DNA from: Halobacteriales archaeon QS_3_64_16
GTDB lineage: Archaea > Halobacteriota > Halobacteria > Halobacteriales > Halococcaceae
Reading direction: 5' to 3'
Assembly (NCBI GenBank): GCA_003021705.1
Contig: PXRJ01000002.1
Coordinates: 1-64,000, forward strand
DNA length: 64,000 nt
Under the pieces are notes generated by a model. That model had not been told where the DNA came from. It did no database searches and saw only the letters and a program-made list of their open reading frames with translations. Position 1 is the stretch's first letter; each line of letters begins with the position of its first letter. The position numbers and the translations under genes are program-made. Below are positions 45,396-53,751 of the stretch, piece by piece.

Positions 45396-45590
45396 ATGGC
45401 AGGAGTCACGACCGGGTCGGACAAGTCCGTCGGATTCGCCGTTCTCTTCGGTGCGCTCGGTTTGCTGGGCGCGCTCGGGATGTTCGTCGGCGCTACCACC
45501 GGCAGCCAGGTGACCGCCGCCTGGGGGTTCGCCGGGGCGATGCTCGCGGCCTCGATTCTCGTCACGGCGATTCACGCGTATGGCTCGTGA
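45396..45590 (+). CDS. Small two-helix membrane protein
   Basis: This 64-residue protein, beginning MAGVTTGSDKSVGFAVLFGA, has two hydrophobic helices (about residues 11-31 and 40-60, with the loop ATTGSQVTAAWG). The ATG at 45396 is preferred; ATG 45363 would add 11 residues. No family is recognised. Confidence 0.6.
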   Translation: MAGVTTGSDKSVGFAVLFGALGLLGALGMFVGATTGSQVTAAWGFAGAMLAASILVTAIHAYGS

Positions 45591-45760
45591 GGGCTGCTCG
45601 CGGGTCACTGCAAGCTAGCGAGGGCGAGGACCGAAGCGGACCGGTCGATGCCCCGACGGGCTGACACCGGAACTGAAAACGAAGCGGATAGTAGGTCGGG
45701 GCGACCGACGGGTGCTCTGCCGGCAAAAGCGATTAACCCTCGCGGTTCCTTTGAGACACA

Positions 45761-45985
45761 ATGACTGACCTCACTGACGACGAAGAACGAATCCTCGATC
45801 ACCTCTCTGAGGGTCTCTCGAGGGGCCAGCAATACTTCCGCTCGAAGACCATCGCCGAGAACCTCGGACTGTCGGCCAAGCAGGTCGGCGTCCGGCTCTC
45901 GGGGCTCGCCGACAAATCCGAAGACGTCGACATCGAAAAGTGGGGGCGGGCGCGCTCGACGACCTGGCGAGTCACCTCCGGCTGA
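45761..45985 (+). CDS. DUF7123-like small winged-helix protein
   Basis: This 74-residue protein starts MTDLTDDEERILDHLSEGLS and contains a compact helix-turn-helix: YFRSKTIAENLGLSAKQVGV and RLSGLADKSEDVDIEKWG with a basic wing RARSTTWRVTSG. It resembles a haloarchaeal family of small DNA-binding proteins. A TATA-like GCGATTAACC lies about 30 bases upstream. Likely a transcription factor; the target is unknown. Confidence 0.8.
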   Translation: MTDLTDDEERILDHLSEGLSRGQQYFRSKTIAENLGLSAKQVGVRLSGLADKSEDVDIEKWGRARSTTWRVTSG

Positions 45986-46075
45986 GAACGCGAGTGCGTG
46001 AGTGAGCACGTAGGTGCCAGGTGAGTCGATCCCCGGGAGGACGAGCTTTTTATTCGGTGAGCGCAGGTATCGAGT

Positions 46076-46549
46076 ATGACGGTTCGCGTCGAACGGACCT
46101 TCGAGGTAAGCGCCCCGCCCAAGCGCGTCTGGGGGTTTATTGCCGATCACGAGAAACGCGCCGGGGCGATCAGCGTCGTTGAGAGTTTCGACGCGGCGGA
46201 CGATCGCCACGCTACCTGGCACGTTTCGCTTCCGATCCCGGTCATCAACCGCACCGTGCCGGTCGAGACCGAGGACACCGATCGCGAGGAACCGCGCTAC
46301 GCCCGTTTCGTTGGCCGGTCGCAGGCGATGCGCGTGATCGGCGAACACGAACTCCAGGGACTGGATGCCAACGGCAACGAGGTCGACGATCCCGACAGCG
46401 CCGAGCGCACGCGACTCACGAATCGCTTTCTCGTCGACGGCAATCTACCAGGAGTCGAGCGCTTCTTCAAGCGCAATCTCGACGACGAATTGGAGAACTT
46501 ACAGCACGCGATCGGCCGCGATCTCGGCGTCGAGACGACATCGCGCTGA
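46076..46549 (+). CDS. SRPBCC-fold (polyketide cyclase/START-like) protein
   Basis: This 157-residue protein begins MTVRVERTFEVSAPPKRVWG, with FIADHEKRAGAI, the SRPBCC hallmark beginning, and ends in a long amphipathic helix VERFFKRNLDDELENLQHAI. These proteins bind small hydrophobic ligands. A TTTTTATTC element at about 46048-46056 suits a TATA box, giving a nearly leaderless transcript. Confidence 0.85.
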   Translation: MTVRVERTFEVSAPPKRVWGFIADHEKRAGAISVVESFDAADDRHATWHVSLPIPVINRTVPVETEDTDREEPRYARFVGRSQAMRVIGEHELQGLDANGNEVDDPDSAERTRLTNRFLVDGNLPGVERFFKRNLDDELENLQHAIGRDLGVETTSR

Positions 46550-46625
46550 TCGGTAGTTCGCGGGCCGTAGGCTACCGAGCAGCACCCGCCTTGACTGTGC
46601 GTCTCGACCTCTCCCCCCTCGTCTC

Positions 46626-46991
46626 TTACTCCGCTCCGGCCTCGCCCGGTGTCTCGTCTCGCATGTCGGCGTCCTCGATCTCGATCTCGACAGCGTTGCT
46701 ACTCACCCCGATGCGGGCGAACTGCGTCCGGAGGTGGTCTTCCGCGGCGGCGACGGCCGCTTCCCGGGTGTCGAACCCGCGGGGCATCGGCGACTCGAAG
46801 GCAATGTTCATCTCCTCGCCGTCGACCGTCTGTACTGCGCCGCCGCTATCGACGGCGTAGAACTCATCACAGACCCAGACGTACGCGGCGTCCTCGTCGG
46901 GCGCGCCCTTGAAGGAGGGCACCCGGTCGCCGCGCTCGTAGAGCGTGCCGGTCAGGGCCGTCCCGCCGGCACGACCGCGGATCAGAAGCAT
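46626..46991 (-). CDS. Conserved hypothetical haloarchaeal protein (121 residues)
   Basis: This soluble protein starts MLLIRGRAGGTALTGTLYER and has a beta-rich middle (AYVWVCDEFYAVDSGGAVQT), then RGFDTREAAVAAAEDHLRTQ and an acidic tail. It looks like a haloarchaeal domain family of unknown function. Convergent with the SRPBCC gene and about 85 bases from the start of no other gene. Confidence 0.65.
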   Translation of the reverse strand: MLLIRGRAGGTALTGTLYERGDRVPSFKGAPDEDAAYVWVCDEFYAVDSGGAVQTVDGEEMNIAFESPMPRGFDTREAAVAAAEDHLRTQFARIGVSSNAVEIEIEDADMRDETPGEAGAE

Positions 46992-47076
46992 AGCGCAGAT
47001 AGTCCCCGCCGGAAGTTAACCTCCCCGGCCGAGATGCCGAGCACGAGCGAGGTCGTTTTCGCCGGCTCGATCGGCT

Positions 47077-48225
47077 TTACCGGTCGATCACGGTGTGGTC
47101 CGTCCGCCGCTCCCCGATGAACTCCCAGTCGATCTCGACGCCCAGTCCCGGACCGTCGGGCACACGCATTGCCCCGTCGTCGGCGATCGATTCGGGTTCG
47201 CCCTCGTAGCCCTGATCGAGGAGCCACCGGCTCTCGGGGTGTAGCAGCCCGTGCTCGAAGTAGTTGGTATTTCGGAGCGCGCTCATCGCGTGCATATGGG
47301 CTGGTCCCCCTAACAGGAGTTCGGTATCGAGCCCGAAGGCCTCGACGGCGTTCGCGGTCTTCAGCAGGCCGGTGATCCCGCCGTCGAGGTGGGCGCTCGC
47401 TCGGATGAAATCGGCCGCTTCTTCGGCGAGATGACTCACAGTACCGTAGGGACCGGTCCGGACGTGTTCGAGTCCCAGTACTGGCGTGTCGAGCGTCGCG
47501 ACTAGTTTCCGGAGCATCGGTGCGCTCTCCCCACCGTCCCACAGAGGGTCTTCGTACCAGAAGAACTCGAGTTCGTCGATCGCTCGCCCGACTTCCAGTG
47601 TGTCGGCGTAGGTCCGATAGAGACTAGAGGAATCGATCATCAGATCCATCTCATTCCCGATGCGCTCGGCGAGGGCCTCACAGATCGCGATGTCGAACTC
47701 CGGTCGGGAGTCGGGATGGCCGTGGAACTTGAATCCCTCGTACCCGCGATCGAGACAGGCCTCCGCATAGTCGGCGAAGGCCTCGGGGCTATCGAGCCCT
47801 CCTGCATCGTCGACGAACATGGTCGAGGCATACGTCGGCAGCCGGTCGCGATACCCGCCCAAGAGCTTCGAGACGCTCTCTTCGTAGTGCTCGCCAGCGA
47901 GATCCCACAGCGCGATGTCTATCGGGCCGACCCCCAGGTGATCGGTGTGGCGCAGCGCCCGCCAGAGGTCATTCCAGATTCCCTTACGTTCAAGCGGGTC
48001 ACGCCCCAGGAGGTCGGCGGCGACCATCTCGATCTGGGCGACGGCCGGCGGGGTAAAGGCAAAGCCCCGCGCGTGGCCCTCGGTGCCATCCGCGGTCCGG
48101 ATCGTGAGCACGAAGCCGGGTGGTTCGAGCGTCGAATCGGGGTCGTAGGCCCAGTTGCCGTCGATCGTCCCGACGTTTTCGATCTCGTAGTCGAACTCGT
48201 CGATCTCGACCTCACTGATACGCAT
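47077..48225 (-). CDS. Enolase-superfamily (mandelate racemase/muconate lactonizing-like) enzyme
   Basis: This enzyme has 382 residues. The N-terminal capping domain is followed by a barrel with metal ligands Asp198 (LMIDSSS), Glu225 (FFWYEDPL) and Glu253 (LGLEHVR). Where mandelate racemase has KxK, this protein has Lys166-Phe-His168 (GFKFHGHPD), and a His pair follows at 310/312 (GGPAHMHAMSA). It would abstract an alpha-proton from a carboxylate sugar acid to racemise or dehydrate it; the substrate is not predictable. Divergent from gpmI with a 100-base gap. Confidence 0.87.
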   Translation of the reverse strand: MRISEVEIDEFDYEIENVGTIDGNWAYDPDSTLEPPGFVLTIRTADGTEGHARGFAFTPPAVAQIEMVAADLLGRDPLERKGIWNDLWRALRHTDHLGVGPIDIALWDLAGEHYEESVSKLLGGYRDRLPTYASTMFVDDAGGLDSPEAFADYAEACLDRGYEGFKFHGHPDSRPEFDIAICEALAERIGNEMDLMIDSSSLYRTYADTLEVGRAIDELEFFWYEDPLWDGGESAPMLRKLVATLDTPVLGLEHVRTGPYGTVSHLAEEAADFIRASAHLDGGITGLLKTANAVEAFGLDTELLLGGPAHMHAMSALRNTNYFEHGLLHPESRWLLDQGYEGEPESIADDGAMRVPDGPGLGVEIDWEFIGERRTDHTVIDR

Positions 48226-48325
48226 CGCTTCGCCGGTCGACGCCGAGAAGGAAAACGGTTCGCCACGAACCCGCGAGCCCGCGAGCGGACGGCGCGCTTT
48301 TGCCTGGTCGCCCCGACGCCCCGGT

Positions 48326-49942
48326 ATGCAAGCCGCACTGGTGATTCTCGATGGGTGGGGACTGGGCGATCATCCCAGACGAAACGCCGTCGAAGCGGCC
48401 GATACATCCACCTTCGACCGACTGGCCGAGGCCGGAGCGTACGGTACGCTAGTGACTTCGGGCCGACGGGTTGGCCTTCCTAATGGCCAGATGGGAAACA
48501 GCGAGGTCGGCCACCTCACGATCGGTGCCGGCCGGGTCGTCTCCCAGGAGTACACCCGGATCACCGATGCGGTCAGCGAGGGCGAACTCGCCGAGAACGA
48601 GGCGATCACCGCCGCGTTCGAGCATGCCCGAGAGCACGACGGCCGCGTCCACTTCCTGGGGCTGGTGAGCGACGGTGGCGTCCACTCCGATCAGGCCCAC
48701 CTTCACGCTCTTATTTCCCTCGCCGCCGATCGCGGGATCGAGGCGGTGACCCATGCCTTCACCGACGGCCGGGACACCGCCCCGAAGGCAGGAATCGACT
48801 TCCTCACCGACCTCGAAGGAGTGATCGAACGGGAGGGCACTGGTGAGGTCGCGACGGTCGCGGGCAGGTACTACGCAATGGACCGGGACGAGCGCTGGGA
48901 ACGGACGAGACGAGCCTACGACGCGATCGTGAATCGCGAGGCCGACCACGAGGCCGCCTCGGCGACCGAAGCCGTTCGCGCCTCTTACGAGCGCGGCGAA
49001 ACCGACGAGTTCGTCGAGCCGACGCTGATCGAGGGCGAGGCGCGACGTCGTCCGAGAGCCGAAGGTTCTCGTGATGACGAGACGCGAAGCGTCTCGAACC
49101 ACGCCTCGGAAAGCGAACGGCGGAGCCGTGAGCAGGGTAGGCCTGCCCTGGAGGCGGGCGACGCGGCCTACTTTTTTAACTTCCGGGCGGACCGCGCACG
49201 CCAGCTCACCCGGCTGCTCAGTGACATCCGCCCGGAGTGGGACTTCGAGACTTCCCCGCCCGAGATCCGCTTCACCACGATGACCGAGTACGACACAACG
49301 TTCGACCTGCCGGTGGCCTTCCCGCCCCACCGGCCTGCCGAAGTCCTCGGGGAAGTCCTCGCCGGGAGCGGGCGAACACAGCTCCGGATCGCCGAATCGG
49401 AGAAGTACGCCCACGTCACTTACTTCCTGAACGGTGGCCGAGAGGTCGCGTTCGAGGGCGAGACGAGGGCGATAATCGATAGTCCGGACGTCCCGACCTA
49501 CGACCACCGGCCCGCGATGAGCGCGCCGGCGGTCACCGAGACCGCTATCGAGGCTATCGAGACGGACGATCCCGACGTGCTGGTGCTGAACTACGCGAAC
49601 CCCGACATGGTGGGTCACACTGGCGACTACGAGGCGGCGATCGCGGCCTGTGAGGCCGTCGATTCCTGCTTAAGAGATCTCGTTCCGGCGATCCGGGATG
49701 CGGGCGGGGACGTCCTGATCACCGCCGATCACGGCAACGCCGACGACATGGGCACCGCCGAGAACCCCCATACCGCCCACACGCTCGATCCGGTACCCTT
49801 CGTCTATCTCGATTCCGAGGGCGGGGACGGCGGCCACACGGTACGAACGGGCGGGGGCCTGGCGGATATCGCGCCGACGATCTGTGCACTGACCGGCCTC
49901 GACGTGCCCTCGGCGATGGACGGCCAGTCGCTACTGGAGTAG
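48326..49942 (+). CDS. gpmI: 2,3-bisphosphoglycerate-independent phosphoglycerate mutase
   Basis: This glycolytic/gluconeogenic enzyme (3- to 2-phosphoglycerate, two metal ions) has 538 residues. The N-terminus ALVILDGWGLGDHP carries the first metal Asp, and the catalytic Ser lies in GQMGNSEVGHLTIG; SDGGVHSDQAHLHALI, VAGRYYAMDRDERW, FFNFRADRARQ and LITADHGNADDM complete the family pattern. Residues about 239-273 are an Arg/Ser-rich insert with three DNA hairpins, absent from the family at this place (usual: ...VEG followed directly by PALE/GDSVIFFNFR). The reading frame is kept. See finding on 49040-49141. Confidence 0.95.
   Translation: MQAALVILDGWGLGDHPRRNAVEAADTSTFDRLAEAGAYGTLVTSGRRVGLPNGQMGNSEVGHLTIGAGRVVSQEYTRITDAVSEGELAENEAITAAFEHAREHDGRVHFLGLVSDGGVHSDQAHLHALISLAADRGIEAVTHAFTDGRDTAPKAGIDFLTDLEGVIEREGTGEVATVAGRYYAMDRDERWERTRRAYDAIVNREADHEAASATEAVRASYERGETDEFVEPTLIEGEARRRPRAEGSRDDETRSVSNHASESERRSREQGRPALEAGDAAYFFNFRADRARQLTRLLSDIRPEWDFETSPPEIRFTTMTEYDTTFDLPVAFPPHRPAEVLGEVLAGSGRTQLRIAESEKYAHVTYFLNGGREVAFEGETRAIIDSPDVPTYDHRPAMSAPAVTETAIEAIETDDPDVLVLNYANPDMVGHTGDYEAAIAACEAVDSCLRDLVPAIRDAGGDVLITADHGNADDMGTAENPHTAHTLDPVPFVYLDSEGGDGGHTVRTGGGLADIAPTICALTGLDVPSAMDGQSLLE
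49040..49141 (+). repeat. Palindromic insert within gpmI (three tandem hairpins)
   Basis: Three small inverted repeats follow in sequence. 49053-49071: CGAGAGCC-GAA-GGTTCTCG, 8 bp with one wobble. 49078-49096: CGAGACGC-GAA-GCGTCTCG, 8 bp perfect. 49117-49129: ACGGC-GGA-GCCGT, 5 bp. All have purine triloops. The unit, about 100 bases, is in frame with the surrounding gene, and the encoded residues (RRRPRAEGSRDDETRSVSNH and on) are surplus to the family. This looks like a small mobile palindromic element. Confidence 0.65.
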
Positions 49943-50053
49943 GCGTCCGGCGGGCGAGTTCTCCGTTGCTCACCGTCAGTCGAGGACCGCACGACGACCG
50001 ACGGTGGACGGCGGGGAACGCTTAATAGCCGTCGGCGGGCGGTATCTATTGTC

Positions 50054-51061
50054 ATGAGAAAACTGATCAACGATCCCGACGAGTACGTTGACGAGATGCT
50101 CCAGGGGATGGTCGCCGCCTACCCCGAGCGAACCCGCCGGCTAGAGGACACCGAGATTCTCGTTCGCGCCGACGCCCCGATCGAGGGGAAAGTGGGGGTC
50201 GTGAGCGGCGGTGGCAGCGGCCACGAGCCGACGCATGCGGGCTATCTGGGACCGGGAATGTTAGACGGCGCGGCCGCCGGTGAGGTCTTCACCTCGCCGA
50301 CTGCTGACCAACTCTCGGAGCTGCTCACGGCCTGTGAGGGCGGTGCAGGTGTGCTCGCGGTCGTGAAGAACTACGAGGGCGACGTGATGAACTTCGAGAC
50401 CGCCGCCGAGATGGCCGGGATGGAGCGAGAGGACCTCGAAGTCGCCCAGGTCGTCGTAGACGACGACGTCGCCGTCGAGGACTCGCTGTACACCTCGGGC
50501 CGCCGGGGGGTCTGTGGGACGGTCTTCGTTCACAAAGTCGCGGGTGCGGCCGCGAGGCGGGGCGACGACCTCGAGGAGGTGCAGAGGGTGGCTCAAAACG
50601 TGGTCGAGAACGTCGGGACGATGGGGATGGCCCTTACCTCCTGTGTCACGCCCGCGAAGGGCGAGCCGACCTTCGACCTGGACGAGGACGAAATCGAACT
50701 CGGCATCGGCATCCACGGCGAGCCGGGCACCGAGCGCATCGAGGCGATGAGCGCCGATCGGGTGGCCGAGCACCTCACCGAGGCGGTACTGGAGGACGTC
50801 GACCCTGCCGAAGGTGCGGAGGTCGCGACGATCGTCAACGGAATGGGCGGGACGCCGCTTTCCGAGTTGTTCATGGTCAACCGGCGGGTACAGGAGCTGC
50901 TCGCCGATCGCGGGTTCGATACCTGGAACGGTCGGGTCGGGGAGTACATGACCTCGCTCGACATGCGTGGCTGTTCGGTCACGGTGCTCGAACTCGACGA
51001 GGAGACGAAGGAGTTGCTCGCCGCCCCGGCCGAGACGCCTGCGCTGACCGTCACCGACTGA
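50054..51061 (+). CDS. dhaK: Dihydroxyacetone kinase subunit DhaK
   Basis: This subunit has 335 residues and binds dihydroxyacetone covalently. Substrate loop GGGSGHEPTHAGYLGPGML and the histidine that forms the hemiaminal link lie in GIGIHGEPGTERIE. The C-terminal EVATIVNGMGGTPLSELFMV is typical. With DhaL and DhaM downstream it forms the PEP-dependent kinase, producing dihydroxyacetone phosphate. It heads the operon; a TATA-like TTAATAGCC is seen about 30 bases before the start. Confidence 0.95.
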   Translation: MRKLINDPDEYVDEMLQGMVAAYPERTRRLEDTEILVRADAPIEGKVGVVSGGGSGHEPTHAGYLGPGMLDGAAAGEVFTSPTADQLSELLTACEGGAGVLAVVKNYEGDVMNFETAAEMAGMEREDLEVAQVVVDDDVAVEDSLYTSGRRGVCGTVFVHKVAGAAARRGDDLEEVQRVAQNVVENVGTMGMALTSCVTPAKGEPTFDLDEDEIELGIGIHGEPGTERIEAMSADRVAEHLTEAVLEDVDPAEGAEVATIVNGMGGTPLSELFMVNRRVQELLADRGFDTWNGRVGEYMTSLDMRGCSVTVLELDEETKELLAAPAETPALTVTD

Positions 51062-51190
51062 ATCCTGGTCCGAATTCGTTTTCGACCGCCCCCGGTGTGG
51101 TCATCGGGTCCTCCTCGCGGTCGTCGGTGACCTGCCACCAGGGGAGCAAAGCGGGAAAAGGCCTTAGCGAACCCGGGCGATGGCTCGCAC

Positions 51191-51949
51191 ATGGTCGATT
51201 CCGAGACCGAGCGGGAGGCACTACTGGCCGCGATCTCGAACGTCGCCGATCGGTTGACCGAGGAGCGCGAATACCTCACCGATCTGGATTCGGCGATCGG
51301 CGACGCCGATCACGGCGCGAACATGGATCGCGGGTTCGAAGCCGCCCTCGATCGGGCCGAATCGACCGACGGTGACGCTGCGGAGATGATTAAGACCGTC
51401 GGCACGGCGCTGGTCTCCGCGGTCGGCGGGGCCTCCGGTCCGCTATACGGCGGCTCGATCATGAGCGCCAGCGCCGAGTTAGAGGAGGGAATTACCCCCG
51501 AGACGACCGTCGCGTTCGCCGAGGCCTATCTCGAGAAAGTCAGGGATCGAGGCGACGCTCCGGTTGGTGCGAAGACGATGGTTGATGCCCTCGTGCCCGC
51601 GGTCCACACCTACAAGAAGTCCATCGAGGCCGACGACCTCCCGCCGCTCGAAGCACTTCGGAAGGCCGTCGACGCGGCCGAACGCGGGGTCGAGTTCACT
51701 GTCCCGCTGCGCGCGAAGAAGGGCCGGGCTTCCTATCTGGGCTGGCGCTCGGTGGGCCATCAGGACCCCGGCGCGACGAGCACGCTCCTGATACTCGAAG
51801 AACTACTGCAAACGACCGAGCAGTACGTCGACAGCGAGGCCGATGGCGATAGCGACGCTCGCGACGCAACGGCCCCGGCCGAACCCGCTATCGATCCCGA
51901 CGACGCCGAGACCGAAAACGGCGACGCGGTAGACGGGGAGGGCGAGTGA
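51191..51949 (+). CDS. dhaL: Dihydroxyacetone kinase subunit DhaL
   Basis: This ADP-binding subunit has 252 residues. The Mg/ADP site is LDSAIGDADHGANMDRGFEA (three Asp), followed by GGASGPLYGGSIMSASAEL. The ending GAKTMVDALVPAVHTYKKSI and KGRASYLGWRSVGHQDPGAT are family features. The last about 40 residues are an acidic, Ala-rich tail not found in bacterial DhaL (about 210 residues). Its stop is immediately before the dhaM start (no spacing). Confidence 0.95.
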   Translation: MVDSETEREALLAAISNVADRLTEEREYLTDLDSAIGDADHGANMDRGFEAALDRAESTDGDAAEMIKTVGTALVSAVGGASGPLYGGSIMSASAELEEGITPETTVAFAEAYLEKVRDRGDAPVGAKTMVDALVPAVHTYKKSIEADDLPPLEALRKAVDAAERGVEFTVPLRAKKGRASYLGWRSVGHQDPGATSTLLILEELLQTTEQYVDSEADGDSDARDATAPAEPAIDPDDAETENGDAVDGEGE

Positions 51950-52339
51950 ATGGTCGGGGTGGTCGTCGTCTCCCATAGCGAGCGCGCGGCCGAGGGTATC
52001 GTCGAAGTCGCCGCGGAGATGGGCGGCGATGCCCGGATCGAGGCCGTCGGCGGCGACCGGGATGGTGGGATCGGCACGTCGATGGACGCAATCCGTGCCG
52101 GTATCGAGGCCGCTGCCGACGACGGTGGGGGTGTCGTGGTCCTCGTCGATCTGGGCAGTGCCGTGATGAACGCCGAGATCGCCATCGAGAAAGCAAGCAT
52201 CGAGGGTGACGTCGAGATCGCCGACGCGCCGGTGCTCGAAGGGGCACTCAACGCCGCGGTCGAGGCCACGAACCCGAATGCGACCGTCGAGTCGGTCCTC
52301 GAGGCCGCGACCGACGCCCGGGAGTACCGGAAACTGTAG
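51950..52339 (+). CDS. dhaM: Dihydroxyacetone kinase phosphoryl donor DhaM (EIIA domain only)
   Basis: This 129-residue protein is the EIIA(Man)-like domain of DhaM. The phosphorylatable His9 is in GVVVVSHSERAAEGIVEVA, and the family VLVDLGSAVMNAEIAIEKA is present. In Escherichia coli DhaM also carries HPr and EI-like domains; here they are absent, so separate PtsH and PtsI proteins must supply the phosphate from PEP. Adjoins dhaL with no spacing (coupled translation). Confidence 0.93.
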   Translation: MVGVVVVSHSERAAEGIVEVAAEMGGDARIEAVGGDRDGGIGTSMDAIRAGIEAAADDGGGVVVLVDLGSAVMNAEIAIEKASIEGDVEIADAPVLEGALNAAVEATNPNATVESVLEAATDAREYRKL

Positions 52340-52547
52340 CGATCGCGCTGGCCTGTCGCCTTCCTATTAAGAGCGTCGCGCGACGACAATCACGAATGAG
52401 ACGGTTCGACAGGAAGCCACACGGGAGCAAAGCGGCTCCGAACGAGAGAGCCGGTGCTATCGCTGGCCGGGTCCGGACGGCGAACGAACGCGAGTTCAGT
52501 GGTCGAGATAAACGCGGAGCGGACGCGTCCTGCGCGGGAGTGAGCGA

Positions 52548-53708
52548 ATGACGCGGATTACTGACTACGAACTGTTCTCGGTGCCGCCGCGATGGCTCTT
52601 CTTGCGCGTCGAGACCAGCAACGGGCTCGTCGGGTGGGGCGAGCCGATCGTCGAGGGGCGCTCGCGAACCGTCGCCGCGGCGGTCCGGGAACTAATGGAG
52701 ACGTACCTGCTCGGCGAAAATCCAGCCAGAATCGAGGACCACTGGCAGACGATGTATCGCGGCGGGTTCTATCGGGGCGGGCCGATCCTTATGAGCGCGA
52801 TCGCCGGCATCGACCAGGCGCTCTGGGAGATCAAGGGTCGATCGTTCGACGCCCCGATCTACGAGCTGCTTGGCGGGCGAGCCCGCGAGCGCGTCCGGGT
52901 CTACCAATGGATCGGCGGCGACCGTCCCGAAAGGGTCGCACGAGCGGCCGAGGAGAAAGTCGAGGCGGGCTTCGATGCGCTCAAGATGAACGCCACGGCC
53001 GAACTCCGACGGATCGACTCGCCAGAAACGGTCGCGGCTGCCGTCGAACGCGTCGCGAGCGTCCGGGAGGCGGTCGGTCCCGAGGTTAATGTCGGCGTCG
53101 ACTTCCACGGTCGGGCGTCGAAGTCGATGGCCAGACGCCTCGCGAGCGCGCTCGAACCCTACGACCCCCTCTTTATCGAGGAACCGGTCCTCCCCGAACA
53201 GGCAGACGCGCTGCCGGGGATCGCTGCCCACACGACGATCCCGATCGCGGCCGGCGAGCGACTCTTCTCGCGCTGGGATTACAAGCCACTCTTCGAACAG
53301 GGCGCCCTTGACGTCATCCAGCCCGATCTCTCCCACGCCGGGGGGATCACCGAGGTGAAAAAGATCGCGAGCATGGCCGAAGCCTACGACGTGGCACTCG
53401 CGCCACACTGCCCGCTCGGGCCGATCGCACTCGCCAGTTGCATCCAGGTCGATGCCTGCTCGCCGAACGCCCTCATCCAGGAACAGAGCCTCGACATCCA
53501 CTACAACGAGGGCAGCGACGTTCTCGACTATCTCGCCGACCCCTCCGTGTTCGAGTTCGAGGACGGCTACGTCTCCCTGCCTGACGGGCCAGGACTGGGC
53601 ATCGAGGTAGACGAAGAGCACGTCCGCGCGCAGGCCCGCGAGGCCGGCGAGATCGACTGGCACAACCCCGTGTGGCGCCACCCGGACGGATCGGTCGCGG
53701 AGTGGTAA
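52548..53708 (+). CDS. D-galactonate/D-gluconate dehydratase (enolase superfamily)
   Basis: This 386-residue dehydratase reads MTRITDYELFSVPPRWLFLR, GGFYRGGPILMSAIAGIDQA, FDALKMNATAELRRIDSPE (the KMNAT element of DgoD), LFIEEPVLPEQ and the catalytic-site AYDVALAPHCPLGPIALAS. It dehydrates a sugar acid to a 2-keto-3-deoxy acid in the Entner-Doudoroff-type route. Haloarchaeal relatives accept gluconate and galactonate. The nearby polyol dehydrogenase-like gene and the DHA kinase operon fit sugar-acid catabolism. Convergent with the dehydrogenase. Confidence 0.9.
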   Translation: MTRITDYELFSVPPRWLFLRVETSNGLVGWGEPIVEGRSRTVAAAVRELMETYLLGENPARIEDHWQTMYRGGFYRGGPILMSAIAGIDQALWEIKGRSFDAPIYELLGGRARERVRVYQWIGGDRPERVARAAEEKVEAGFDALKMNATAELRRIDSPETVAAAVERVASVREAVGPEVNVGVDFHGRASKSMARRLASALEPYDPLFIEEPVLPEQADALPGIAAHTTIPIAAGERLFSRWDYKPLFEQGALDVIQPDLSHAGGITEVKKIASMAEAYDVALAPHCPLGPIALASCIQVDACSPNALIQEQSLDIHYNEGSDVLDYLADPSVFEFEDGYVSLPDGPGLGIEVDEEHVRAQAREAGEIDWHNPVWRHPDGSVAEW

Positions 53709-53751
53709 GGGATCGATCGCGGAGCGGTGAGACCGGTCGTGGCCTGGGCGG

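Noticed and set aside
51140-52430. Recurring word GGGAGCAAAG (near 51143, 52421 and 60928) as a regulatory repeat
   Set aside because: Only three copies, at different places relative to genes, one of them inside a coding ORF; chance is sufficient.
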